From G963663735 sp963663735 (lineage in GTDB: Bacteria > Acidobacteriota > UBA6911 > RPQK01 > JAPXNP01): DNA of 64,000 nt. A program made the translations under genes and the position numbers. This document shows positions 1 to 8,310 of the stretch, in pieces. How positions within the stretch are numbered: the stretch's first letter is position 1; the number at the start of each line of letters is the position of its first letter. Where the stretch lies: positions 434,001-498,000 of the forward strand of contig CAXXHN010000002.1 in the NCBI GenBank assembly GCA_963663735.2, written 5' to 3'. Below the pieces are notes generated by a model, which made no database searches, was not told the DNA's origin, and saw only the letters and a list, made by a program, of their open reading frames with translations.

Positions 1-1
1 C

Positions 2-640
2 TCCTCTATGGATATGAATCCAAACAATGTCATTATCTGGGACCGTACATCAAGGGAAGTTGCCCGGGCCGGGTATACCCTGAATACGGGAGGAGAAGGT
101 ATCCGAATCATGGGAACCAAGGAAGATGTTGGTTACGACGAAGAGCGCCTGATAACCGTGAATAAAGGCGAAACGGTGATGCCCAGCAAGATTCTCTCCC
201 AGATGTGTACCTACCTGGTGAATGTCCCGGTCTTAAAGGATCATGAAAGATCCGGGATTACGGTCAGCATGAAAAATCACTTTGGGTCCATTGACAATCC
301 CCGGAGCTGTCACGGCGGCGGCTGTGATCCTTATATTGCCAATATAAATAACGATCCCCTGGTAAAGGAGAAAACAAAGCTGATTTTCTGTGATGCCATC
401 CAGGGAATTTATGACGGAGGTCCCGGCGGAACTCCACAGTTTGTTCAGAATGAACTGATGGCGGCTTTTGATACTGTCGCCCTGGATTATGTCTGCCTGA
501 ATATAATCGAGAAAAAACGCAAAGAGAACGGTTTGCCCTACATTGTCTCGATGGCCAAGTTTATCCAGACCGGTGCTGACCTCGGACTTGGCACCAACGA
601 TATCAACAGGATTGATATGAGGAACGTGAGCCGGGGTTAG
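2..640 (+). CDS. DUF362 domain protein, 3' part
   Basis: The reading frame is open to the left window edge, so the N-terminus is missing; the ATG at position 8 is probably internal. The visible ~210 residues match the style of DUF362 proteins. They contain a VNVPVLKDHERSGIT segment, a Cys/Gly-rich CHGGGCDPYIA segment and a late GADLGLGTND segment. DUF362 proteins are often linked to iron-sulfur or redox functions, but the biochemical role of the family is not settled and no substrate can be read from this fragment. The gene ends 18 bases before a strong hairpin terminator, which suggests it is the last gene of its transcript. The family call is recognition by eye. Confidence 0.75.
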   Translation, partial: SSMDMNPNNVIIWDRTSREVARAGYTLNTGGEGIRIMGTKEDVGYDEERLITVNKGETVMPSKILSQMCTYLVNVPVLKDHERSGITVSMKNHFGSIDNPRSCHGGGCDPYIANINNDPLVKEKTKLIFCDAIQGIYDGGPGGTPQFVQNELMAAFDTVALDYVCLNIIEKKRKENGLPYIVSMAKFIQTGADLGLGTNDINRIDMRNVSRG

Positions 641-657
641 AACCCATTTTGTTTGTC

Positions 658-700
658 AAGAAGGCCGGAGGGAGTTATTACAACTCCCTCCGGCCTTCTT
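658..700. terminator. perfect 19-bp hairpin terminator, bidirectional
   Basis: A perfect 19-bp inverted repeat (aagaaggccggagggagtt and its complement) encloses a 5-base loop. T-rich sequence follows on the plus strand and an A/T-rich flank lies on the other side. It sits just after the DUF362 stop codon and faces the minus-strand VWFA block, so it can end transcription from both directions. Confidence 0.85.
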
Positions 701-827
701 GCATTTTTCCTCCGCCGTTCGATATCCGCACTTTAGCGTTCTCCCGCTCGGCAATTTCAGCTCGAAGTTTCTTTTTGGGCCTGATTCTGATGCCGACGCC
801 GATGAAGCTGGGAAAGAGAGCTGTAGT

Positions 828-846
828 CGGAAACTGCCAGTTTCCG
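828..846. repeat. REP-like 9-1-9 palindrome, copy 1
   Basis: The arms CGGAAACTG and CAGTTTCCG are separated by one base and preceded by GTAGT. Related copies with different but still complementary arms occur at 1015-1033 and 55777-55795. Confidence 0.6.
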
Positions 847-1014
847 CTCCGCCAGGAGGCTGCAGTGTTGCTGCGAAAGCTGCAGCACTCTCTTTCGGAA
901 GGATGCTGCCCTGTTCCATTGAGCCCCCTCTTTACTTGACATTTTTATCATGAGAATGCCTGAGTTTCCGGATCAAAATATTTTGTAAGCATGAATGTGC
1001 CTCTCGCGCGGCAC

Positions 1015-1033
1015 CGGAAGCTGGCAGCTTCCG
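1015..1033. repeat. REP-like 9-1-9 palindrome, copy 2
   Basis: The arms CGGAAGCTG and CAGCTTCCG are separated by one base. Read on the minus strand the copy is preceded by TAGT, as copy 1 is on the plus strand. Compared with copy 1, both arms changed in a compensatory way (A to G opposite T to C). Confidence 0.6.
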
Positions 1034-1060
1034 ACTAGGGTCTGAGCGGCTTCACAGGCG

Positions 1061-3229
1061 TTACGGCTTAAGCACGAATTTTTCTTCCAACTGCTGTTCG
1101 ATCCTGGAAGGGTAATTGGGAAGTAAGGCCATAAAAGAATATTCTCCCGGTTCGAGTTCCGCGGTTTCGAGCATCAGCACGTACCTGATAATCCGTGAGC
1201 CCTCATCCGGCAGGGGATTTCCGTATATGTTAATGCCTGAAACCGGCTGGTCGTCTTTTAAAAGGCCCGCCTGCACCCCTTCGGCAGCCCAGGCGAAGTC
1301 TTCAGGTGTGGCATTGTACACGTGGAACAGAACGTAGATGGCATCACCTTTCCGGAATTCATGATCAGCCTGGGGGTAATAAACAGTACCTCCTGCTGAG
1401 AGGACCTGATTAACCAGGTTATCCCGGCCTTCCGGGACGGCCTCAGCCGCGTACCTGGTCATTACCAGGGAACTGGGAACAGATTCCGCATTCAGGTCCC
1501 TGACTACCACGGATGATGTATAAATCCCGTGAACGCCGGTTTTTTTATCCCTTACAATCCCTTTCAGGTGGTAGTATCCGGGAGCCAGGGGAAGCATGGT
1601 CTGGTAGGTCAGGCGGGGCTGTTGTGCGTTGGAAAAATCCTCCCTGGTCAAGGCCCGCTTCAACTCGTTATGCTGATAGAGGGGCATTTGCATGGAGTAA
1701 TGGTTAGTGATCTGCAGCAGGAGTTCCGCCTCAATTTCTGATTTGTTTTTATTCCTGTCAAAACTAAAATCTTCGGCAGGCACCGCGATGCTGAGATAGA
1801 GCAGCGGTTTTCCTTCAGGATCGGCAAAAACTTCGGGCTCCCCCGAAATCCGCAGATCCCTGGATATGGAGGTCTGCAAGGTCTCCTTCAGGGAAAGGAG
1901 CCTTTCATTGGAAGACTGCCGGTTTATGGGTTTTGTTTCATAATAACCCCTTACTGCAGATACTTTAAATCCTTTGCTGTTTTTCAGGGAGACGTCAATA
2001 TCCCTGAAGTGCCCCTGGCTGGACAGGTCTCCAGGGTAATAGGAGAGGACATAATATGAGTGCGAATCCTCCACCACCCTGGTTAATATTGATCCCAGGT
2101 CATTGCTGCTTAAAACCACCTGGCCTCCGGTTTCTTCCGCCAGGTGAATAAGGCCTTCTTCTTCGTCTTTGCGGCGGTTGTTTTCCCCCATCGGATCGGG
2201 GCGGTTCTTGTCTCCGCGGGAGCGGGCCCAGACCAGGGTTGTCCTGGAGTCTTTGACCGGCGTGGCCACATCCAGACCCCTGGCATCCACGGTATAAAAA
2301 CTGACCCTGTTCCTGGTTGCCGCTGCCAGGAGGCGGTTCATCAGGGGATTGTTGCCCCGGTCCATCCTTAATCCGCTCCGGAACAGGACAATTGATTTTT
2401 TGCCGGGCAGAAGAGCCATCTTCTCAACCAGGTCCATATACCTGAACATGGCCAGCTGCCCGTAAAACATGATTTGACGGGCCACGGTTTCCACAGAAAT
2501 CATGGGCGCGTTCATCAGGTTCCCATCTGACATGGGTTCGTGGGCCAGGTCGTCTTCAATGGTATTGAATGTGCTGTCAACGGCAATGACCTGGGCGATT
2601 CTCCGCATGTCTTCCAGCTGCTGCAGCTGCATGATTTCCGGGCTGATCCCGGTACCTTTTCCGTAGGGTTTATCCTCCAGCCGGTCCAGGGTATCAAGCA
2701 GCAGGTCCTTGTTGTCAGTGTAGGGCAACCCTCCCAGGGAAATGTAAAAACCCGGCTGGAATTCCGTGATGATGAAGTCGCGGATAGCTTCAGCAGTCCT
2801 GCGGAACTCAAATGGATCGGAAACCTCGGGCAACAGGTAGATCCAGGAAGGTTCCATGGGGGTGCTGTTAACCGGGGGTACCTTCTCCCGATCCGGGGAG
2901 CCAGTCTCAACGTTCACTTTGGATTGTTTTCCTGGAGCGGACTCGGCCTTCTGCTGCTCCAGCACAACTTCGGCGGGTTTCTCTACATAGCTGAGGAAGG
3001 AAATTTTCTGCTCAGTGCCATTCTCCTTGAGCTGGAAATCATCAGCCTCCAGGCCGGGAACCGGTTTGCCGTCCCTGGTAACCCTGACTTCAACCTGGAT
3101 CAGGCGCACCTCTACCTTGAAGCGATTTATTTCTAATGAATCCTGGGCAAAACAAGCGGCAAACGAAAGGAGGAACAGTGGCATTATCAACAAGGCTTTT
3201 ATAATAAATGTTTTTAAGACAACCCACAT
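1061..3229 (-). CDS. VWFA-related family secreted protein, paralog 1
   Basis: A 722-residue protein with an N-terminal signal peptide (hydrophobic core around residues 9-25, likely cleavage after AACFA). It is followed by the conserved IQVEVRVT...GLEADDFQLKENG block typical of the acidobacterial VWFA-related domain family (TIGR03436-like). The central region has FRSGLRMDR and a LAEETGGQVVLSSND motif, as in the second half of such domains. A canonical DxSxS metal site is not visible where the first strand should be; the sequence there is WIYLLPEVSDPFEF. The C-terminal ~200 residues look beta-rich. It is the last of three tandem minus-strand paralogs and the most divergent in its body. The role of the family is unknown; export to the periplasm or cell surface is inferred from the signal peptide. 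Confidence 0.85.
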   Translation of the reverse strand: MWVVLKTFIIKALLIMPLFLLSFAACFAQDSLEINRFKVEVRLIQVEVRVTRDGKPVPGLEADDFQLKENGTEQKISFLSYVEKPAEVVLEQQKAESAPGKQSKVNVETGSPDREKVPPVNSTPMEPSWIYLLPEVSDPFEFRRTAEAIRDFIITEFQPGFYISLGGLPYTDNKDLLLDTLDRLEDKPYGKGTGISPEIMQLQQLEDMRRIAQVIAVDSTFNTIEDDLAHEPMSDGNLMNAPMISVETVARQIMFYGQLAMFRYMDLVEKMALLPGKKSIVLFRSGLRMDRGNNPLMNRLLAAATRNRVSFYTVDARGLDVATPVKDSRTTLVWARSRGDKNRPDPMGENNRRKDEEEGLIHLAEETGGQVVLSSNDLGSILTRVVEDSHSYYVLSYYPGDLSSQGHFRDIDVSLKNSKGFKVSAVRGYYETKPINRQSSNERLLSLKETLQTSISRDLRISGEPEVFADPEGKPLLYLSIAVPAEDFSFDRNKNKSEIEAELLLQITNHYSMQMPLYQHNELKRALTREDFSNAQQPRLTYQTMLPLAPGYYHLKGIVRDKKTGVHGIYTSSVVVRDLNAESVPSSLVMTRYAAEAVPEGRDNLVNQVLSAGGTVYYPQADHEFRKGDAIYVLFHVYNATPEDFAWAAEGVQAGLLKDDQPVSGINIYGNPLPDEGSRIIRYVLMLETAELEPGEYSFMALLPNYPSRIEQQLEEKFVLKP

Positions 3230-3280
3230 ACTTGTTACTTTACGAAATTTTTTATTGTTTGTATTGCTTCATTGCTGAGG
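3147..3280. repeat. duplicated 5' region of VWFA paralogs (copy at paralog 1)
   Basis: The signal-peptide coding region and about 50 bases upstream are almost identical to the segment upstream of paralog 2 (about 5907-6050), including the run GAAATTTTTTATTGTTTG. The duplication therefore includes the promoter region, so paralogs 1 and 2 are probably expressed under the same control. Confidence 0.75.
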
Positions 3281-3334
3281 GTTATCAGATTTTTGATATA
3301 TAACCAGTACTGTCCGGTTAAAAGTAGAATAATT

Positions 3335-3592
3335 TCAACTGTTTAGAGGGCTCCCCTTTTCAGAATCCAGGAATTTTTTGACTAAATAGCTGAAGAATAA
3401 TAGTTTTTTAAACAAGGCCACACTCAAAACTTGCGACTTTTCTGCCAATGATTGATCAACACCTTTATTCTTTGTTAGCTCAAACAGTATCAAACAACGT
3501 TTGCCGAAAATTTTGTATTGGAAATTTCTGCCGCCCTTGCCAGGGCTAAATTCTTGTCGCAAGGCTGTTTGCCCCGGATTCGCTCCGCTCAA
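3335..3592 (-). pseudogene. possible transposase 3' fragment
   Basis: This 85-residue frame ends 13 bases inside the left terminal repeat, where a transposase gene normally stops. It has no convincing ribosome-binding site, and its first residues overlap a palindromic repeat. The rest (GGRNFQYKIFGKRCLILFEL, then SQVLSVALFKK) reads like the C-terminus of an IS4-family transposase. It is too short to be active. It could instead be chance coding in the element. Confidence 0.35.
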
Positions 3593-3630
3593 CCGGGGCT
3601 ATTGGCTATCGTCCCTCCGGGACTACTATA
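3573..3630. repeat. CCCSGGNTTCGCT / ACCSGGGCTA repeat, copy 1
   Basis: The segment reads gccccggattcgctccgctc, then aaccggggctattggctatc and a CCTCCGGGAC box. The layout (GC-rich arm, TTCGCTNCGCTCA, complementary arm, then CTATT and a second small hairpin) recurs at 29886-29935 and about 49209-49285. Such elements are non-coding and palindromic. Confidence 0.5.
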
Positions 3631-3851
3631 TTCAGCAATAGAAAGACCATGGTTAGTTGGGTAGATTGATTTGAAATCGAAAAATTTGGATTTGCCACTT
3701 AACTCATTTTATTGTTAAGGTTTACTGGGCGACTAGTAAGCGTTAACCGGACAGTACTGATATATCACCCGAAATGTACGAAACAGGTAACTGGTTTTTA
3801 TGTTTGTTTAAAATAGCAAAGTATTCGTGCCGGGCCGTAGATTCGCATATC

Positions 3852-5999
3852 CTACGGATTTATAAAAAACTGCTCATCCAGCTGCTTTTCGACCCTGGAA
3901 GGGTAGTTGGGCAGCATAGCTAAAAAAGTGTATTCCCCGGGTTCCAGTTCCGAGGTTTCGAACATCAGTACATACCTGATGAGGCCGGCTTCCCGGTCAG
4001 GAATAGGTTTGCCATATATCTTTAAACCTTTGACAGGCTGGTTTCCCTTAAGGAGTCCAACCTGGGCTCCCCTGGCGGCCCACTCGAAGTCTTCGGGTGT
4101 GGCATTGTAAACATGAAATACCGCGTAAACGCTATCACCTTTGCGAAACTCATGATCAGCCTGGGGGTAGTAGACATAACCTCCCGCCGCAAGGATCCGG
4201 CTGACCTGGTTGTCTTTGGCTTCCGGATTATATTGGGCGGCATATTTTGTCAGAATAAGTGAACTGGGAACTGACTCGGCCTTTAAATCCCTGACTGCCA
4301 CATAAGATGAATATACTCCATGGATTCCGGTTTTTTTATCCCTGACAATCCCTTTCAACTGGTAGTATCCGGGAGCCAGGGATAACATGGTCTGGTAGTT
4401 TAAGGAAGGCTTTTCCCTGTTTGCGAAATCCTTTCTGGTCAGGGTACGTTTCAACTCACTATCAGTGTAGAGGGGCATTTGCAGGGAGTAGTTATTGACA
4501 ACCTGCAGCAGCAGTTCGGCTTCGATGACTGATTTTTTACTATTTTTATCCACCCCGAAGTCTTCAGCCGGAACAGCGACACTGAGGCAGAGCAGGGGGT
4601 TGCCTTCGGGGTCGGCAATTACTTCAGGTTCAGCGGATATTCGTAATGCTTCGGAGAGAGATGTCTGCATGGTTTCTTTAAGGGAGAGCAGCCTTTCATT
4701 TGAAGACTGCCTGTCTACCGGTTTCCTTTCATAGTAGCCCTTGACAGATGAAACCTTGCAGTCGTTTTTAGACCTCAGGGAAATATCAAGTTTTCTAAAT
4801 TTGCCCTGGCTTGAAATATTTTCCGGATAGTAGGAGAGCAGATAATATGAATAAGAATCATCTACTACCCGAGTAAGGATACCCCCCATGTCATTACTGT
4901 TTAATACTACTTGTCCTCCGGTGTTTTCAGCCAGGTGGATAAGGCCTTCTTCCGATTCCTGGTGCCGGCGACTGTCATACATCGGATCGGCCCTATATCT
5001 ATATCCACGTGCTGCCAGAGCCATGGTTCCTGATGGCTGATCGTGGCTCGAATCAGTCAGGCCCCTGGCATCCGCGGTGTAGAAGCTGACCCGGTTTCTG
5101 GCCGCGGCAGCCAGGAGCCTGTCCATCAGCGGTATATTTTCCCGGTCCATCCTCAAGCCGCTGCGGAAGAGGACGATTGATTTCCTGCCGGGCAGCAGAG
5201 CCATTCTTTCCACCAGGTCCATATACCTGAATATTGCGAGTTGTCCGTAGAACACGATCTGCCTGGCAACGTATGCAGGAGTTTCTATGGGGTCTTTTGG
5301 GATATACCAGGGCATAAGAGTATCGTCTATGGGTTCGATTCTTTTGTCTTTGTTTTCAAAATGAACCATCCTGCGAAGGTCTTCCAGGCACTGCTGCTGC
5401 ATCAGTTCCGGGCTGATCCCGCTTCCTGGCCCGTAAGGTTTGTTCTCCAACCGGCCCAGGGTATAAAGAAGCAGGTCCTTGTTATCAGTGTAGGGAAGCC
5501 CTCCCAGGGACACGTAGAAGCCGGGCTGGAATTCATTGATGATGAATTCTCTGATAGCCTCAGCGATTTTGCGGAATTCAAAGGGGTCCCCTACCTCGGG
5601 CAGCAGGTAGATCCAGGAAGGATCCATCGGGCTGTTTTTTACCGGGGAAAGAGGTTTCCGGGATGGAGATGAAGGATCAACATTCACTTCGGATTGTTTT
5701 CCTGAGGCGGGCCCGGGTTCTTGCTGCTCCAGAACAACTTTTGCCGGTTTCTCCACGTAGCTGAGGAAGGAAATCTTTTGCTCCCTGCCATTTTCCTTGA
5801 GCTGGAAATCTTCAGCCTCCAGGCCGGAAACAGGTTTCCCGTCCTCTGTGACCCTGACTTCAACCTGGATCAGGTTGACCTCAGTCTTGAAGTGATTGAT
5901 TTCTGGAGAATCCTGGGCAAAACAAGCGGCAAACGAAAGAAGGAACAGTGGCATTATCAACAAGGCTTTTATAATAAATGTTTTTAAGGTAACCCGCAT
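3852..5999 (-). CDS. VWFA-related family secreted protein, paralog 2
   Basis: A 715-residue paralog of the neighbouring genes. The signal peptide (ALLIMPLFLLSFAACFAQ) is nearly identical to that of paralog 1, while roughly the last 480 residues are almost identical to paralog 3 at both protein and DNA level. The gene is thus a mosaic, best explained by tandem duplication followed by gene conversion. The domain layout is as in paralog 1: N-terminal VEVRVTEDGKPVSGLEAEDF block, central FRSGLRMDR and AENTGGQVVLNSND segments, and a beta-rich C-terminus. The MIDAS position again lacks DxSxS (WIYLLPEVGDPFEF). Only about 150 bases separate it from paralog 3, so cotranscription is possible. Function unknown. 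Confidence 0.85.
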   Translation of the reverse strand: MRVTLKTFIIKALLIMPLFLLSFAACFAQDSPEINHFKTEVNLIQVEVRVTEDGKPVSGLEAEDFQLKENGREQKISFLSYVEKPAKVVLEQQEPGPASGKQSEVNVDPSSPSRKPLSPVKNSPMDPSWIYLLPEVGDPFEFRKIAEAIREFIINEFQPGFYVSLGGLPYTDNKDLLLYTLGRLENKPYGPGSGISPELMQQQCLEDLRRMVHFENKDKRIEPIDDTLMPWYIPKDPIETPAYVARQIVFYGQLAIFRYMDLVERMALLPGRKSIVLFRSGLRMDRENIPLMDRLLAAAARNRVSFYTADARGLTDSSHDQPSGTMALAARGYRYRADPMYDSRRHQESEEGLIHLAENTGGQVVLNSNDMGGILTRVVDDSYSYYLLSYYPENISSQGKFRKLDISLRSKNDCKVSSVKGYYERKPVDRQSSNERLLSLKETMQTSLSEALRISAEPEVIADPEGNPLLCLSVAVPAEDFGVDKNSKKSVIEAELLLQVVNNYSLQMPLYTDSELKRTLTRKDFANREKPSLNYQTMLSLAPGYYQLKGIVRDKKTGIHGVYSSYVAVRDLKAESVPSSLILTKYAAQYNPEAKDNQVSRILAAGGYVYYPQADHEFRKGDSVYAVFHVYNATPEDFEWAARGAQVGLLKGNQPVKGLKIYGKPIPDREAGLIRYVLMFETSELEPGEYTFLAMLPNYPSRVEKQLDEQFFINP

Positions 6000-6154
6000 A
6001 CTTGTTACTTTGCGAAATTTTTTATTGTTTGTATTGCTTCATTGCTGAGGATTACTGGATTCCTGATAAAACCCTAAAAACACCTGGCAGGGTAACCGGT
6101 TTTTATGTTTATTGAAGATAGAAAAGCATTCATGGGTCCGCAAATTCGCATATC

Positions 6155-8227
6155 CTACGGATTTATAAAAAACTGCTCATCCAGCTGCTTTTCGACCCTG
6201 GAAGGGTAGTTGGGCAGCATGGCTAAAAAAGTGTATTCCCCGGGTTCCAGTTCCGAGGTTTCGAACATCAGTACATACCTGATGAGGCCGGCTTCCCGGT
6301 CAGGAATAGGTTTGCCATATATCTTTAAACCTTTGACAGGCTGGTTTCCCTTAAGGAGTCCAACCTGGGCTCCCCTGGCAGCCCACTCGAAGTCTTCAGG
6401 TGTGGCATTGTAGACCTGGAATACCGCGTAAACGCTATCACCTTTGCGAAACTTATGATCAGCCTGGGGGTAGTAGACATAACCTCCCGCCGCAAGGATC
6501 CGGCTGACCTGGTTGTCTTTGGCTTCCGGATTATATTGGGCGGCATATTTTGTCAGAATAAGTGAACTGGGAACTGACTCGGCCTTTAAATCCCTGACTG
6601 TAAGGGAAGACAACCAGACTCCATGGATTCCGGTTTTTTTATCCCTGACAATCCCTTTCAACTGGTAGTATCCGGGAGCAAGGGATAACATGGTCTGGTA
6701 ATTTAAGGAAGGCTTTTCCCTGTTTGCGAAATCCTTTCTGGTCAGGGTACGTTTCAACTCACTGTCAGTGTAGAGGGGCATTTGCAGGGAGTAGTTATTA
6801 ACAACCTGCAGCAGCAGTTCGGCTTCGATGACTGATTTTTTACTATTTTTATCCACTCCGAAGTCTTCAGCCGGAACAGCGACACTGAGGCAGAGCAGGG
6901 GGTTGCCTTCGGGGTCGGCAATTACTTCAGGTTCCGCAGATATTCGTAATGCTTTGGAGAGAGATGTCTGCATGGTTTCTTTAAGGGAGAGCAGCCTTTC
7001 ATTTGAAGACTGCCTGTCTACCGGTTTCCTTTCATAGTAGCCCTTGACAGATGAAACCTTGCAGACGTTTTTAGACCTCAGGGAAATATCAAGTTTTCTA
7101 AATTTGCCCTGGCTGGAAATATTTTCCGGATAGTAGGAGAGCAGATAATATGAATAAGAATCCTCCACAACCCTGGCCAGGATATCTCCCATGTCATTAC
7201 TGTTTAATACTACCTGTCCTCCGGTGTTTTCAGCCAGGTGGATAAGGCCTTCTTCCGATTCCTGGTGCCGGCGACTGTCATACATCGGATCGGCCTTATA
7301 TTTATATCCACGTGCTGCCAGAGCCATGGTTCCTGATGGCTGATCGTGGCTCGAATCAGTCAGGCCCCTGGCATCCGCGGTGTAGAAGCTGACTCGGTTT
7401 CTGGCCGCGGCAGCCAGGAGCCTGTCCATCAGCGGTATATTTTCCCGGTCCATCCTCAAGCCGCTGCGGAAAAGGACGATCGATTTTTTGCCGGGCAAAA
7501 GAGCCATTCTTTCCACCAGGTCCATATACCTGAATATTGCGAGTTGTCCGTAGAACACGATCTGCCTGGCAACGTATTTAACATTTCCATTTCTGGTCAG
7601 ATCATCATCTATGGAATTGAATAACCCGCGGCTGGTTTCCAGTTGAACCATCCTGCGAAGGTCTTCAAGCCATTGGAGATGCAATATTTCCGGGCTGATC
7701 CCACTTCCTTGTCCGTAAGGTTTGTTCTCCAACCGGTCCAGGGTATAAAGAAGCAGATCCTTGTTATCAGTATAGGGAAGCCCTCCCAGGGACACGTAGA
7801 AGCCGGGCTGGAATTCCTGGTTTATAAATTTCCGAATAGCTTCGGCGGTCCTGCGGAATTCAAGAGGATCACTCACCTCGGGCAGCAGGTAAACCCAGGA
7901 AGGCTCCTGCCGGATTTCTTGCTGGGTCGAAAACAGCTTGCCTTCCTGTTCCTTTGCCAGAACAACTTTTGCCGGTTTCTCCACGTAGCTGAGGAAGGAA
8001 ATCTTTTGCTCCCTGCCATTTTCCTTGAGCTGGAAATCTTCAGCCTCCAGACCGGAAACAGGTTTCCCGTCCTCTGTGACCCTGACTTCAACCTGTACCA
8101 GGTTGACCTCAGCCTTGAAGTGATTTATTTGCGAAGACTCCTGCGAAAAACAAAATGCTCCTGAAATTATAACAAGAGAAAAAATCAACACAGCTTTTGC
8201 CAGGCCCCTCTTGATTTTCACATCCAA
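6155..8227 (-). CDS. VWFA-related family secreted protein, paralog 3
   Basis: A 690-residue protein with a different signal peptide from its paralogs (VLIFSLVIISGAFCFSQ) and a shorter linker after the first conserved block. It then becomes nearly identical to paralog 2. Local differences are confined to short patches, such as GVWLSSLTVRD against GVYSSYVAVRD. The homology continues past the stop codon into the 3' flank (tcctacggatttataaaaaa is shared), so the duplicated unit included downstream DNA. It is the first gene of the three-gene minus-strand array. No DxSxS metal motif is seen. Role unknown; periplasmic or surface location inferred. Confidence 0.85.
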   Translation of the reverse strand: MDVKIKRGLAKAVLIFSLVIISGAFCFSQESSQINHFKAEVNLVQVEVRVTEDGKPVSGLEAEDFQLKENGREQKISFLSYVEKPAKVVLAKEQEGKLFSTQQEIRQEPSWVYLLPEVSDPLEFRRTAEAIRKFINQEFQPGFYVSLGGLPYTDNKDLLLYTLDRLENKPYGQGSGISPEILHLQWLEDLRRMVQLETSRGLFNSIDDDLTRNGNVKYVARQIVFYGQLAIFRYMDLVERMALLPGKKSIVLFRSGLRMDRENIPLMDRLLAAAARNRVSFYTADARGLTDSSHDQPSGTMALAARGYKYKADPMYDSRRHQESEEGLIHLAENTGGQVVLNSNDMGDILARVVEDSYSYYLLSYYPENISSQGKFRKLDISLRSKNVCKVSSVKGYYERKPVDRQSSNERLLSLKETMQTSLSKALRISAEPEVIADPEGNPLLCLSVAVPAEDFGVDKNSKKSVIEAELLLQVVNNYSLQMPLYTDSELKRTLTRKDFANREKPSLNYQTMLSLAPGYYQLKGIVRDKKTGIHGVWLSSLTVRDLKAESVPSSLILTKYAAQYNPEAKDNQVSRILAAGGYVYYPQADHKFRKGDSVYAVFQVYNATPEDFEWAARGAQVGLLKGNQPVKGLKIYGKPIPDREAGLIRYVLMFETSELEPGEYTFLAMLPNYPSRVEKQLDEQFFINP

Positions 8228-8310
8228 AATGGTTACTCCAGATTTTTCAGGATTGATTTCTATGGTTCATCCGGTAGTTTTCAGCTCAATTATGGATTTT
8301 CTCTAAACTT

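Larger units (their letters stand above)
701..1060. other. intergenic region with two small palindromes
   Basis: This stretch lies between convergent genes and I see no credible gene in it. The short overlapping frames here are mutually contradictory and lack ribosome-binding sites. It carries two copies of a 19-nt palindrome family (828-846 and 1015-1033), listed separately. Confidence 0.6.
3305..3759. mobile_element. small TIR-bounded element, probable IS remnant or MITE
   Basis: Perfect 17-bp inverted repeats (cagtactgtccggttaa at 3305-3321 and its complement at 3743-3759) bound 455 bases inserted between VWFA paralogs 1 and 2. AT-rich GATATAT sequence flanks both ends. The inside holds a minus-strand frame (3335-3592) ending near the left repeat. 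Its C-terminal residues (LILFELTKNKG...SQVLSVALFKKLLFF) resemble the tail of IS4-type DDE transposases. It also contains one copy of the CCCCGGATTCGCT...AACCGGGGCTA repeat. The terminal-repeat structure is seen directly; the IS4 relationship is inference. Confidence 0.6.

Noticed and set aside
701..950. Several overlapping small frames on both strands after the DUF362 gene
   Set aside because: They overlap each other, lack ribosome-binding sites and cover palindromic repeats.
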